A DNA stretch of 46,642 bases, from contig JAKFYD010000043.1 in the NCBI GenBank assembly GCA_021731025.1, positions 1 through 46,642 on the forward strand, read 5' to 3'. Position 1 is the first letter of the stretch; every line of letters begins with the position of its first letter. Position numbers and translations under genes: made by a program. Below, one piece after another: positions 32,660 through 42,211 of the stretch. The notes beneath the pieces were generated by a model that saw nothing but the letters and a program-made list of their open reading frames with translations, made no database searches and had not been told where the DNA came from. This DNA is from Pseudobdellovibrionaceae bacterium. GTDB taxonomy: Bacteria; Bdellovibrionota; Bdellovibrionia; Bdellovibrionales; Bdellovibrionaceae.

Positions 32660-35212
32660 ATGATCGAAAAGTTACCCATTGATGAGTATCTTGAAAACAT
32701 TTCTGATCTGTTTAATCAGCACAGCTGCGTGGTTTTATCTGCGGCCCCAGGCGCTGGGAAAACCACTCGAGTCCCCGCATTTCTTGCGAAAAAATCGTCG
32801 GGAAAAGTATTGGTCTTAGAACCCCGCCGTATGGCTGCAGTCGCTGCTGCCTATCGAATTGCCGAAGAACAAAGTTGGATGCTGGGTAAAGAAATTGGTT
32901 ATCAGGTTCGCTTTGAAAATAAAACAAAGCCCGAGACCAAATTGATTTTTATGACCGAAGCCTTGCTGGCTCGGCAAATGCTTTCAGATCCTGAATTAAA
33001 AAATGTCGAGCTGGTTATTCTGGATGAGTTCCATGAACGATCAGCTTCGGTGGATTTAACTTTAGCTTTAATTAAAGAACTGCAGATCATGGGATCCGAC
33101 ATAAAGTTATTAGTCATGTCCGCAACTTTGCAATCTCAAGAAATTTCTACTTACTTACGCCAAGCTCCTGTCGTTGAAGTTCCGGGAAAACTTTTTCCAC
33201 TTCAGCTCAGTCAGCAAAAGGAATCTCAACGTTTGCGTTTGGATAATGTTTTCTTCGATAACCTTAAAGAAAAAATCAAAAAAAATCTTTCAAGAACTAC
33301 AAATGACATTCTTGTTTTTTTACCTGGAGTGGGTGAAATCCGACAGATGCAGAATCGCCTTGGTGAACAAAGCTGGACGCGGGATTGCGATGTTCTAGCT
33401 TTACATGGACGTTTGCCTCTTGAAGAGCAAAGAAAAGTTTTAATACGAGGATCAAAGCAAAGAATTATCTTATCAACGAATGTGGCCGAGTCCTCGGTCA
33501 CTGTTGATGGGGTCGATACCGTTATTGATTGCGGTTTGGAAAAAGTGGCGACCTGGGATCAGCGAACAGATTTTTCTCGACTGGAAGTGCAAAGAGTCTC
33601 TTTGTCATCAGCGCGCCAGCGGGCAGGACGTGCAGCCCGGCAAAAGGAAGGTTATTGCGATCAGATGTGGTCGTCTCAAGATGAATTGTCGATGCCCAAG
33701 GATCGCCCTGCCGAAATTCAAAGAATTGATCTGTCGGAAATTTTACTTTTTCTGGCTCATCATGGAGTTCATGATTTTGAAAAGTTTGACTGGTTTCAAA
33801 AACCAGATCCTTTAAGATTGCGCTTTAGTGTTCAGAAATTAATTCATCTGCAAATTTTAGATTCTTCTCATAAGCTTACCGCTTTAGGAAAAAAAATTAT
33901 CCACTGGCCCTTGAGTCCTGATTTGGCCGTCTTATTACATCACTTCAATGAGCTTCAGCAGCCAGAGCTTGGAGCTCAGATTGTTTCTTGTCTTCAAGAA
34001 AATGATTTTCTGAATATTAAGTCGGAAGAACATCCCGAAGGACTGAGCCTAGAATCCGATTTGAATTTTCGTCTACAAGTTTTGAATGGTGCTTCGAAGC
34101 TAGATCGAGGAGAAATTCATTATTCTTCTTTTGAACGAGTTAAGGAATCAGTGAAATCCTTGCTTCATCACTTTCATCGCGACAATCCGAAGTCGTCAGC
34201 GAAAAGACCGCTGACCTCTGATGAAATTCGAAAAGAAATTTTAAAATGCTGGCCGCACAGGCTCTGCCGGCGCCGAGAAAAAACGGCGAGAGGACTTTCC
34301 ATCAATGGCTATGGAGTTCAAATTTCCAACCAGAGTTTCGTGAAGACGTCAGAATATTTTTTAGCTTTGAATGGCGTTGATGGAACTTCGGCGACGGAGA
34401 CTTTAATCACGATGGCAATCGGTTATAGCAAAGAAGAAGTGATTGAAATTCTGGGCGATCGCGTTGAGCTCCATCAAGAATTAAGTTTCAATGATGAACG
34501 ACAAGAAGTTTTACTCTCAGTGCAGCGTCGTTTGGGAGCTTTTGCTTTGGAGGAAGCTCAGTTTAAAAAACCAAGTTTAGAACAGACGCAGGAGTTGGTT
34601 CCGCAATTAGCTCTGCAGCGCTGGTCTTTCTGGATTAATGAGAATGAAGCTTTTGCCAGTTATTACCGGCGGGTTTTATTTTTGATTCATCATCGCCTCT
34701 TGTTACCTGAAGAAATTCAAAAGGACTTGGAAGATTTTTCTTTAGAAACTTGGAAGGAAGTTAGCTTAAAAGCGGCGAGCTTTGGTGAGACTTCTTTTCA
34801 AAGTCTTATATCTAAAGATTTAATTTATTTTTTTGATTCTCACCTCCCCGCCTCTTTAAAGAAAGTGTTGGAAAAAGAAGTACCTAAATCTTTGTTGCTT
34901 CCCTCGGGGAAAACTCACTCTATTAATTACGAAAAACCGGAAAGCCCCACTTTAGAAATTCGTCTGCAAGAAGTTTTTGGCTGGCCGCAAACGCCGAAGG
35001 TGCTTTTCGGGAAGGTGCAGTTAACGCTTTCTTTGCTGGCGCCGAATTATCGTCCTGTGCAGATCACTCAGGATCTGAGTAGTTTTTGGAAGAACGGATA
35101 TAACGAAGTTAAAAAGGAATTGCGATCGCGCTACCCCAAGCATTCATGGCCCGATGATCCTTTGCAAGCGGCAGCGATTGCTGGTCCTCGGCGGCGGCCT
35201 ATAAAGAAATAA
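32660..35212 (+). CDS. hrpB: ATP-dependent helicase HrpB
   Basis: 850 residues, the usual HrpB length. DEAH-type helicase motifs: Walker A SAAPGAGKTTRVP, motif II DEFHERS, motif III SATLQ, and motif VI QRAGRAAR (often QRAGRAGR). The C-terminal HrpB-specific region (WPHRLCRRR, then PNYRPVQITQDLSSFWKNGY and YPKHSWPDDP) confirms the family rather than HrpA. The cellular role of HrpB is poorly known. It starts seven bases after the RsmI-like gene, as part of the same unit. Confidence 0.95.
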   Translation: MIEKLPIDEYLENISDLFNQHSCVVLSAAPGAGKTTRVPAFLAKKSSGKVLVLEPRRMAAVAAAYRIAEEQSWMLGKEIGYQVRFENKTKPETKLIFMTEALLARQMLSDPELKNVELVILDEFHERSASVDLTLALIKELQIMGSDIKLLVMSATLQSQEISTYLRQAPVVEVPGKLFPLQLSQQKESQRLRLDNVFFDNLKEKIKKNLSRTTNDILVFLPGVGEIRQMQNRLGEQSWTRDCDVLALHGRLPLEEQRKVLIRGSKQRIILSTNVAESSVTVDGVDTVIDCGLEKVATWDQRTDFSRLEVQRVSLSSARQRAGRAARQKEGYCDQMWSSQDELSMPKDRPAEIQRIDLSEILLFLAHHGVHDFEKFDWFQKPDPLRLRFSVQKLIHLQILDSSHKLTALGKKIIHWPLSPDLAVLLHHFNELQQPELGAQIVSCLQENDFLNIKSEEHPEGLSLESDLNFRLQVLNGASKLDRGEIHYSSFERVKESVKSLLHHFHRDNPKSSAKRPLTSDEIRKEILKCWPHRLCRRREKTARGLSINGYGVQISNQSFVKTSEYFLALNGVDGTSATETLITMAIGYSKEEVIEILGDRVELHQELSFNDERQEVLLSVQRRLGAFALEEAQFKKPSLEQTQELVPQLALQRWSFWINENEAFASYYRRVLFLIHHRLLLPEEIQKDLEDFSLETWKEVSLKAASFGETSFQSLISKDLIYFFDSHLPASLKKVLEKEVPKSLLLPSGKTHSINYEKPESPTLEIRLQEVFGWPQTPKVLFGKVQLTLSLLAPNYRPVQITQDLSSFWKNGYNEVKKELRSRYPKHSWPDDPLQAAAIAGPRRRPIKK

Positions 35213-35308
35213 AACTTTTGTATGATGCACTGGTCATCTTTTTGGTTCATATAGTCTCAGAAATCCATCTGGCAGGGAAAGTGCATGATCCATTGATGGG
35301 AGGTTCAT

Positions 35309-35557
35309 ATGAACAAATCAAAAGTTGAAAAAGTTGCGGCGACAACCCTTATTCCAAAAGCCATTCGTGGACTCCGTTTCTCATGGTTGGCCTATGGGGC
35401 AGTTATGTACTTTGGGATCAGATATTTGAACAAAAAAGGTATATTACCTAAGCAGACAGATGCAGCATTAGATATGGTTCATAAAGGTTTGGACTATGCG
35501 AAAGAGCAAATTGGAATTAGTTCTGCGCAATCCAGCAAGGCGTCGGCCCCACACTGA
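35309..35557 (+). CDS. Small single-pass membrane protein
   Basis: 82 residues. GGGAGG sits a few bases before the ATG at 35309. A basic N-terminus (KSKVEKVAATTLIPKAIRGLR) leads to one likely membrane helix (FSWLAYGAVMYFGIRYL), then a charged helical tail and a Ser/Ala-rich end. No family is recognised. The good ribosome site and clean composition make it likely to be real. Confidence 0.6.
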   Translation: MNKSKVEKVAATTLIPKAIRGLRFSWLAYGAVMYFGIRYLNKKGILPKQTDAALDMVHKGLDYAKEQIGISSAQSSKASAPH

Positions 35558-35591
35558 TGATTCGCGGCGCCGAGAAATTACTTAAATCCTT

Positions 35592-36005
35592 TTAATTCCC
35601 AGACGCCCTATAGTGGCGTCTCACTTTTTCTGCGGATAGCTCGTAATTGTAGATTGCGAATTCATCAAGCTCGCCATCAAAAGCAAAGCTGGAATCTAGT
35701 GGCCAACCACCAATTCGAAAAGTCTGATTCAATTTAGCTATGATCGGAATGCCAAACTGAGAACTGTTTTGTAAAACTGAATTGATATAAATTTTATTTT
35801 TTGAAATATCCGAAAGGCTTTGCATATTATTCATGACCGCGACGACATGAACCCAATTGTTCGGCAATGCGGAAATCGAGGTTCCAGAAATTCCGTACAA
35901 ATCACCATTGCCAGTATTAAAACCTAAAATATTTGGACTCGTTCGCCATGTCAGGCCAAATGAACCTGCAGGGCTAAGTATGATCAATGACTGCGCGTGG
36001 AACAA
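35592..36005 (-). pseudogene. C-terminal remnant of a LamG-like domain protein
   Basis: The readable protein looks like the last part of a concanavalin-type (LamG) domain: NNWVHVVAVMNN, FRIGGWPLDSSFAFDGELDEFAIYNYELSAEKVRRHY. The expected preceding strands, signal peptide and start are missing. The homologous part seems to begin near 35972; the earlier codons are antisense to the neighbouring plus-strand fragment. No ribosome site precedes the ATG at 36005. This looks like a gene cut at its 5' end by a rearrangement, though a short standalone domain cannot be excluded. Confidence 0.6.
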
Positions 36006-36747
36006 CTTATGTTCAGGCTGGCATGATGACTATAAAACCATGTCCATTCCTGGAGGAGGAATTCAGCCAGGAAATGGGCCACTTTCTCCTCCAAACTCAT
36101 TCAAGTATATCATGTTCCCGAATGCCTCCCATGGCGGAACCCAACTCGATATTAACTTTGCGCCAGTACGTCGTGTTTTTGTCGGGTTAACGATTAAAAA
36201 CAACGCAGATTTTGTTGGCTATGCTAACGGCAATAACAAAATTTTCCTTATCCGCAACGACGAGACCCCATCCGTCCTAGAGCTATTCACGAATTTGGCT
36301 GATGTTGGCACGGCACCTCCAAAATGGGTTTCTGGACGTGTTGGATATAATAATCAAAATAGTGGTGTCCTCAATAACTGTCACCTTCCTTCGGCATCAG
36401 GTGACTGCCCAGGCGGTGTAAATATGTACCCGAATGTTGCGAGTGGGTCGTGGACTCGAGGCGTATACCACAAAGTGGAAATGGAATTGCAATCATCAAC
36501 AACGAACACGTCAAGAGATGGGATCATTCGGATTTGGTTGGATGGAACCTTGATTTTATCTCACTCAAACGCTAACACCGGTCAGTCTCCTTGGAGTTCA
36601 ATTTCAATTACTCCAACCTGGGACGGTCAAGGGGCAGCATCCTGCTGGAACAAATCAACAAATCCCTATGGTCGCGACTGTTCCAAGCAATGGGAGTGGG
36701 AGATTGACCATTTTTATATCAGTGGCAGCGTTGCACGGGGTTCATGA
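35980..36747 (+). pseudogene. N-terminally truncated jelly-roll (polysaccharide-lyase-like) protein
   Basis: About 255 residues from ATG 35980, which has no ribosome-binding site. The sequence has beta-jelly-roll features: VFVGLTIKNNADFVGYANGNNK, GSWTRGVYHKVEMEL, GIIRIWLDGTLILSH and the ending WEIDHFYISG, which recall heparin-lyase-like or alginate-lyase-like folds. No signal peptide is present, though such proteins are normally exported, so the 5' end is probably missing. The open frame extends upstream to 35857, but that part is antisense to the LamG remnant. Two cysteine pairs may form disulfides. Confidence 0.6.
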
Positions 36748-36773
36748 AAGAACTCTTATAGTAAAATAAAAAT

Positions 36774-37286
36774 TTAAACTTTAGTCGAGCTCCCAATAGG
36801 ATGAGCCGGAATCCCCGACACGGTCACACCCGGCGCGACTTCTTTAATCACCACCGAATTCGCGCCAATGCGGGCTCCATCACCAATATGGATTGGGCCT
36901 AAAATTTTTGCGCCAGCCCCGATGAGAACTCGATTTCCAATGGTGGGATGTCGTTTCGTAGGGTCAAACTTAATTCCTCCCAATGTGACGCCGTGAAAGA
37001 TAATACAGTCATTGCCCACAACTGAAGTTTCACCAATGACCACACCCATGCCGTGATCGATGACCAATCGTTCGCCGATTTCTGCTCCGGGATGAATTTC
37101 GATTCCCGTTAATAATCGTGAAAACTCCGAAACTAAGCGCGACAAAAAAAATAATCCGTCTTTATAGAGAAAATGAGCTATGCGGTGAAAAAAAACCGCT
37201 TTAGGACCGGGATAAAGCAGCGCAATCTCGAGCAGACTCTTTGCGGCGGGGTCGTAACTTTTATAGGCGTTCAAAAAATCCCGCAT
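36774..37286 (-). CDS. cysE: Serine O-acetyltransferase
   Basis: 170 residues, the short form of CysE. It makes O-acetylserine for cysteine synthesis. The left-handed beta-helix hexapeptide repeats and the active-site region [16 protein letters not shown], then [10 protein letters not shown] and [23 protein letters not shown] are intact. The N-terminal helical domain is shortened compared with E. coli. The ATG at 37286 overlaps the stop codon of the YhaM-like gene (TGATG). It is the last gene of the long minus-strand operon. No cysK follows in this window. Confidence 0.93.
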   Translation of the reverse strand: MRDFLNAYKSYDPAAKSLLEIALLYPGPKAVFFHRIAHFLYKDGLFFLSRLVSEFSRLLTGIEIHPGAEIGERLVIDHGMGVVIGETSVVGNDCIIFHGVTLGGIKFDPTKRHPTIGNRVLIGAGAKILGPIHIGDGARIGANSVVIKEVAPGVTVSGIPAHPIGSSTKV

Positions 37287-38251
37287 CAATACTTATCTTT
37301 CAAATTATCGAGAAGGAAATAACGCTGGAACATTTCATTCATGCGGGACCAGCGATCTGTCGAGTTCTCTCGCTCTTGGGAAACAAATTGATGCAGAGTC
37401 GACATTTTGCTGTCCAGTTCATCAATCATCGCCACCAAGTAGGCCTCGATAAAATGCGGAGTTTTTGGTGAACCATATTCCAACTTGCCGTGATGAGATA
37501 GAACAATGTGTTTGCAGAGATCCCGCAGATCTTGATTGAAGCCTAAGATCTTAAAGCTTTTTCGATCGATCAGCTCGCAAGCGATTTCCATATGGCCAAT
37601 CAGTCGGCCCCGATCCGTGTAACTGAAGCCTTGATCGTAGGAAAGCTCCCACAACTTACCGATGTCGTGAAAGAGGGCTCCGAAAATTAAGAAATCGCGA
37701 TTTAAAAATTCATAATTTTTAGACATGAAATCGAGAATCTTCATGATGGAGGTCACGTGCTCGATCAAACCACCCTTCCACGCATGGTGAATCGATTTAG
37801 CGGCGGGGGCTCGAAGAAACATCGGTTTAATTTCTGGATCTTCGATAACGTCCAGACACAACTGCCGAAGATGATCATTCTTCATTGATTTTACAAAAGT
37901 TAAAATTTCCGCAAATAAGTCTTCGGGATTAAAAGAACTTTGCACCAAAAAATCTTCGGGATTCATTGAAGTATCAACAAACTTTTCTAGCTTATGAACA
38001 ATAAGCTGTTTGCGATTCTGATAAACTTGAATTTGTCCTCGGGTTTTAACCAGATCGCCACTTTCAAATTCTTTATTCACTTCATCGACGTTATCCCAGA
38101 CGCGAGCATCTAAGGTTCCAGTGTGATCGCCCAATTGCAAAGCCATAAAGGGACGGCCATTCTTTCCCATGCTGATTGTTTTTCCGCGCACCAAAAAAAC
38201 GGACTGCACAGAATCTTTATCTTTGAGATCTTTAATTAATTGCCGGTCCAT
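37286..38251 (-). CDS. YhaM-type 3'-5' exoribonuclease (OB fold plus HD domain)
   Basis: 321 residues. An OB-fold nucleic-acid-binding domain (about 15-95, [18 protein letters not shown]) precedes an HD-superfamily metal-dependent domain: [42 protein letters not shown] and [14 protein letters not shown]. This architecture matches YhaM/CBF1, which trims RNA or DNA 3' ends. Its start overlaps the preceding lipoprotein gene by 16 bases. Confidence 0.88.
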   Translation of the reverse strand: MDRQLIKDLKDKDSVQSVFLVRGKTISMGKNGRPFMALQLGDHTGTLDARVWDNVDEVNKEFESGDLVKTRGQIQVYQNRKQLIVHKLEKFVDTSMNPEDFLVQSSFNPEDLFAEILTFVKSMKNDHLRQLCLDVIEDPEIKPMFLRAPAAKSIHHAWKGGLIEHVTSIMKILDFMSKNYEFLNRDFLIFGALFHDIGKLWELSYDQGFSYTDRGRLIGHMEIACELIDRKSFKILGFNQDLRDLCKHIVLSHHGKLEYGSPKTPHFIEAYLVAMIDELDSKMSTLHQFVSQERENSTDRWSRMNEMFQRYFLLDNLKDKY

Positions 38252-38889
38252 GCGTCCTCACAAAAAAGCTCTTTTTGATTCGTATCCGTTATTGCGACTT
38301 GTGACAAGTAAGTCTTGCCTTGGTCACGCGCTATAAAAAACCATCGTCCACCACTGACGGTAACGTGCCTGTTACGAGTCGTGTTTAAAGCCAAGCCGGA
38401 CTCTTTCATCGCATTAAAATAGCTGGCTCCGAGCTCAATATACTTATTACAACCCATCCCCAAAATTTCGTCCGCAATTTTACGACGACGGCTTTGGCTC
38501 AGAAAGAAAACTTGAAACTGTTCCGCCTTTTCGATTTCCGTCATATTAAATTTGATATAAAAAGTGCCGCTTTCCTGAGCGATCCACTGCGCGAGATCGA
38601 TCACTCCTCCACCTCGGGGAAGTTCGATAACAAATTTTTCAGCCTTCAGCACTCCATCATTTTTTTGGACGAGCTCGACCTGCATCGGCACAAAAATAAT
38701 CTGATTGTCTTTGTGCTGAACACTTCCTTCAGCGGCAAGTAATTTCCATAGGCTTTCCGGAAGTTTAAAATCTTTTTGCAGGTCTTCAACTTTGATAACA
38801 CGAACATCAACTTTAGCGTCCTCTTTCTTTCCCTCGCAAGCGAAGAAAAAAAAGCTGACAGCCGCAAGAGCGATTATATTTTTTCTCAT
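38236..38889 (-). CDS. Lipoprotein of unknown function
   Basis: 217 residues. A short signal peptide with lipobox FFFAC places the lipidated Cys at residue 18, followed by a charged linker (EGKKEDAKVD). The remaining domain mixes beta strands (QIIFVPMQVELVQ, TFYIKFNMTEIE) with a helix and two late cysteines (GMGCNKY, LFCEDA). No known family. It overlaps the GYF/TPR gene by four bases at its start and the YhaM-like gene by 16 bases at its end, so it is co-translated with cytoplasmic proteins, which is unusual for a lipoprotein. Confidence 0.7.
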   Translation of the reverse strand: MRKNIIALAAVSFFFFACEGKKEDAKVDVRVIKVEDLQKDFKLPESLWKLLAAEGSVQHKDNQIIFVPMQVELVQKNDGVLKAEKFVIELPRGGGVIDLAQWIAQESGTFYIKFNMTEIEKAEQFQVFFLSQSRRRKIADEILGMGCNKYIELGASYFNAMKESGLALNTTRNRHVTVSGGRWFFIARDQGKTYLSQVAITDTNQKELFCEDAWTGN

Positions 38890-40646
38890 TGCGACTCCAA
38901 AGTTTCGCGAATCTCGATAAGAGATCGAAACAGTGGTTCAATGCTTAATCCTTGTCTGATTTTTTGCAAAGCCTCAGCATTTTGGCCTCGCTGGGCAGCT
39001 ACCTGCGCCAATCCTAAATAGGCTCGCGGTGCTGTAAAGGTATTGTTAGTGGCCTTAGTCCACTGAGCCAAAGCGCAGTTTTCATCTTTATTTTCAAAAC
39101 AGAGCTCAGCGTAAATCGAACTTGCCGAAAGAAATAAAATATTCTCGTTCCTTTTAGCAAAGGTGAGAGCTTCGTTGTCCCGGTTCATTTGCTGCATCCA
39201 ATAGATCATCGAATTAATAACATAAGGATCATTGGGAGATTCAGCACGAGCTTCTTCAATCCATTTTTGCGCGTGAACGGCATTTTGATTTTCCATTAAA
39301 CAATGTGCCCGTAATAATTTAGCTTTAAACCCTGTCCTCAGTTGAGAAAGATCGACGCAAATACGATCCAGAATTTCCCAACTGGTCATCTTCCAATCGA
39401 TGCGGGGATCTTTGACGATTTGAATTCCCGCTGCCGGCCTGGCCTCAAGATAGCGATCCACAGCAGCAGAGATAGCGCCTTCATCTTTCAGAATCGATTG
39501 CAATTTTATATTCAAAAGTAAAAGTTCATTTCGAAGCAGCGCTGACTTTTGCAATTGGTTAGGAATTTCCACGACAAGATCACGTATTTCATCCAGCACC
39601 ACTGTTGTCGAGTGCACCATTTCCATCAAAGTGTAAGCACGAACATACAATAAAAGATTAGTGAGCTCGTCTTTTGAATTCACTTTTTTCAAATTAAAAT
39701 AGGAATCCTTATACTCACCTTTACGCAATAACAATAAGCTTCGATTTAAAAGCACAGCCTGATTGAAAGGCTCATAGCCCGCAGCTTTTTGAAAGGACTC
39801 CATGGCTTTAACATCGTCGCCTTCACGCAGGTAGGACAAGCCAATAGCAATATGATGATCAACGATCATTCGCCGATCTTTGATATCGTCAGTCATCAAA
39901 TACTTTTCTAAAATTTTTCGACTGGAGTTACTTTCATTATCATAGACAATTGCCAATAAAGCCATTTGAGCTTGAATGTTGAGCTCGGGCTCTTTTTGAC
40001 TTTTTGCCTTCTTGTAAGTTTGGTAAGCCTTTTCATAAAGGTGCAAAGAATTTAATCGCAAAGCTGAAGTGATGAGAGCCTGATAGCCCTGAGACTGACG
40101 CGATTTTACAAACAGAGCATAGCTTCCATAGCCTAAAAGAATAACGGCGATCAAAGATATCAACACAATTTTCCAGGGACGAGCCTGCGTTTCTGCAGCT
40201 TCCGCCAATTGATCTTTAGTGTAAGCTCCGTAAGTGATATTCGAAGGCTTTGCTCCCGGATTGTAGGACACCGTTTCCTCTTTCAGAGGAACAATATCTT
40301 TTATAAGATCTTCGGTATTTAAGGGATTCGAAACCTTAACTGTTTTTTCATCGAGAGCTCGATCATCATCACTGACATTTTCTGTTTTGGTCTGAGTTTG
40401 TCCCATGGTCATTTGACTGACAGTGGATTCGTTAGAAACGCTGATCACTTTTAATTTGTCGACAGTTTCAGCTAAGTCCTTGTGTTCGCGAATATAAGCC
40501 CAACGCCCTGTGGGCTTACGAGCTTCATCCAATAAACTGATGTGTTTTTCTTTAAGGAGCTCAAAGATGTCTTTTGTCGTGTAAGGACCCATGATCCTTG
40601 TCGACGACTTGACCAACCAAATTTTTTCTTCCTTGAGCTGTTCCAT
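38886..40646 (-). CDS. GYF-domain, transmembrane, TPR protein
   Basis: 586 residues from the ATG at 40646. An N-terminal GYF_2 module (IWLVKSSTRIMGPYTTKDIFELL, ending RWAYIREHKD) is cytoplasmic, followed by a disordered linker (about 70-150), one membrane helix (IVLISLIAVILLGYGSYALFV) and a long TPR array (YEKAYQTYKKAK, KAMESFQKAAGYEPFNQAVLL, AEALQKIRQGLSIEP) that would lie outside the cytoplasm. The membrane-spanning layout links an internal peptide-binding module to periplasmic scaffolding, recalling GYF proteins of myxobacterial gliding machinery. It lies 11 bases after purH. Confidence 0.78.
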   Translation of the reverse strand: MEQLKEEKIWLVKSSTRIMGPYTTKDIFELLKEKHISLLDEARKPTGRWAYIREHKDLAETVDKLKVISVSNESTVSQMTMGQTQTKTENVSDDDRALDEKTVKVSNPLNTEDLIKDIVPLKEETVSYNPGAKPSNITYGAYTKDQLAEAAETQARPWKIVLISLIAVILLGYGSYALFVKSRQSQGYQALITSALRLNSLHLYEKAYQTYKKAKSQKEPELNIQAQMALLAIVYDNESNSSRKILEKYLMTDDIKDRRMIVDHHIAIGLSYLREGDDVKAMESFQKAAGYEPFNQAVLLNRSLLLLRKGEYKDSYFNLKKVNSKDELTNLLLYVRAYTLMEMVHSTTVVLDEIRDLVVEIPNQLQKSALLRNELLLLNIKLQSILKDEGAISAAVDRYLEARPAAGIQIVKDPRIDWKMTSWEILDRICVDLSQLRTGFKAKLLRAHCLMENQNAVHAQKWIEEARAESPNDPYVINSMIYWMQQMNRDNEALTFAKRNENILFLSASSIYAELCFENKDENCALAQWTKATNNTFTAPRAYLGLAQVAAQRGQNAEALQKIRQGLSIEPLFRSLIEIRETLESQ

Positions 40647-40657
40647 CAACTTCTTTC

Positions 40658-42211
40658 TTAATGCCTAAAATGCCTTGTCCCCGTTAATACCATTTGTAAC
40701 CCAAGCTCTTTTGATCGGGAAAGAACTTCCTGATCCTTGAGTGAGCCACCAGGTTGCACAACCGTTTTTATTCCACTGCGAGCAATGATCTCGATAGAAT
40801 CAGGAAAAGGGAAAAAAGCATCGCTAATAAGAACTGCGCCCTCGGCTTTGGGATGGTGATCCTTCATGCGCTTGATCGCTTGTTCGACCGCATCCACGCG
40901 GTTCACCTGCCCCATTCCCAAACCTATGCTCTGACCATTTTTTACCAGAGCAATCGAATTGCTCTTTAAGGATCCACAGATTTTTTCACCAAAAAGTATA
41001 TCTTGTTCCAAATTCTTATCGACTGCAGGACCGAAAACTTTCCACTGACTGATATCAGCATTGAAAGCGTCTTTGTTTTGAATGACCACTCCGCCGAAGA
41101 TGGTTTTCACTTCCCAATCGTTCGCTTTCTTAAAAATTTTTTCACTTTCGAGAAGACGTAAATTTTTCTTTTTAGAGAGTATTTCTAAAGCTTCATCATC
41201 AAAAGCCGGTGCCAAAACGCATTCCAAGAAAATTTCATTCAAGAGTACGGCTTCTTGCTGGCGCACGGGACGATTGAAAATAATTATTCCCCCGAAGACA
41301 CTGACAGGATCGGCTGTTAAGGCTTTTTTCAATGCTAAGCTTGGGTCTTTATCTAAACCAACTCCACAGGGATTATTGTGTTTAACAGCAACCGCTACGG
41401 GTTCGGAAAATTCTTGATTTAAAGATAAGCCGGCTTCTAAATCCAACAGATTATTGTAGGATAATTCTTTACCTTGCTTCTGCTTCATCTCTGAAAAACC
41501 AAAGGGAATTCCGGGAAAACTGTACCAATTCGCTTTTTGATGGGGATTCTCCCCATAGCGCAAGCCTTGATGTTTGCGTAAAGGCAAAGTGAATTGAGAA
41601 GATTCAAAATTTAAATGCGAAAAGGGCTGATGAAGATTTTCGGATTCGGCTGATAAGGTCGAAGCGATCAAAGAGTCATAGAAAGCTGTATGGGCGAAAA
41701 CCTTTGCAGCTAGTTTTTGCCGGCTGGCTAAATCTATTTCCTGAGCTTTTTCCTGAACCCAGGAATAATCATGAGGATCGCAGACCACTGTGCAAAATTT
41801 ATGATTTTTAGCTGCAGCTCGTAGCATTGATGGCCCACCCACATCGATTTTTTCAATCAAACCCGGTAAACTGGATTTTGTTTTTAGGGCTTCTTCGAAA
41901 GGATAAAGATTAACGATCACCAAATCAAAATTTTGCAATTTGTAATTCTCGAGAACTTTTCGGTCCTCATCTTTATCCAAATTGGCCAACAAACCCATGT
42001 GCACGAAAGGATGAAGAGTTTTTACTCTTCCCCCCATGACTTCGGGAAAACCCGTTTGTTCGCTGACGTCGACAACCTGAATTCCATTTTCACCAAGATA
42101 CTTGGCTGTTCCTCCTGTGGATACAACTCGAAGCCCCTGTTTGACGAGGGGCTTAAGAAATTCAACTAAACCTGTTTTGTCAGAAACACTGACCAGAGCA
42201 TTTTTAAACAT
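40658..42211 (-). CDS. purH: Bifunctional AICAR transformylase / IMP cyclohydrolase
   Basis: 517 residues, normal length. It performs the last two steps of IMP synthesis. The N-terminal cyclohydrolase (MGS-like) domain shows SVSDKTGLVEFLKPLV, VSTGGTAKYL, GGRVKTLHP. The transformylase domain has RYGENPHQKA, the catalytic KHNNPCGVG and the end motif QPGGSLKDQEVL with TGTRHFRH. Its ATG overlaps the stop codon of the mlaD-like gene by one base (TAATG), so a purine gene is embedded in an envelope operon. Confidence 0.97.
   Translation of the reverse strand: MFKNALVSVSDKTGLVEFLKPLVKQGLRVVSTGGTAKYLGENGIQVVDVSEQTGFPEVMGGRVKTLHPFVHMGLLANLDKDEDRKVLENYKLQNFDLVIVNLYPFEEALKTKSSLPGLIEKIDVGGPSMLRAAAKNHKFCTVVCDPHDYSWVQEKAQEIDLASRQKLAAKVFAHTAFYDSLIASTLSAESENLHQPFSHLNFESSQFTLPLRKHQGLRYGENPHQKANWYSFPGIPFGFSEMKQKQGKELSYNNLLDLEAGLSLNQEFSEPVAVAVKHNNPCGVGLDKDPSLALKKALTADPVSVFGGIIIFNRPVRQQEAVLLNEIFLECVLAPAFDDEALEILSKKKNLRLLESEKIFKKANDWEVKTIFGGVVIQNKDAFNADISQWKVFGPAVDKNLEQDILFGEKICGSLKSNSIALVKNGQSIGLGMGQVNRVDAVEQAIKRMKDHHPKAEGAVLISDAFFPFPDSIEIIARSGIKTVVQPGGSLKDQEVLSRSKELGLQMVLTGTRHFRH

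Noticed and set aside
35857-35979. Upstream extension of the plus-strand jelly-roll frame
   Set aside because: It is antisense to the LamG remnant and has no homologous character.
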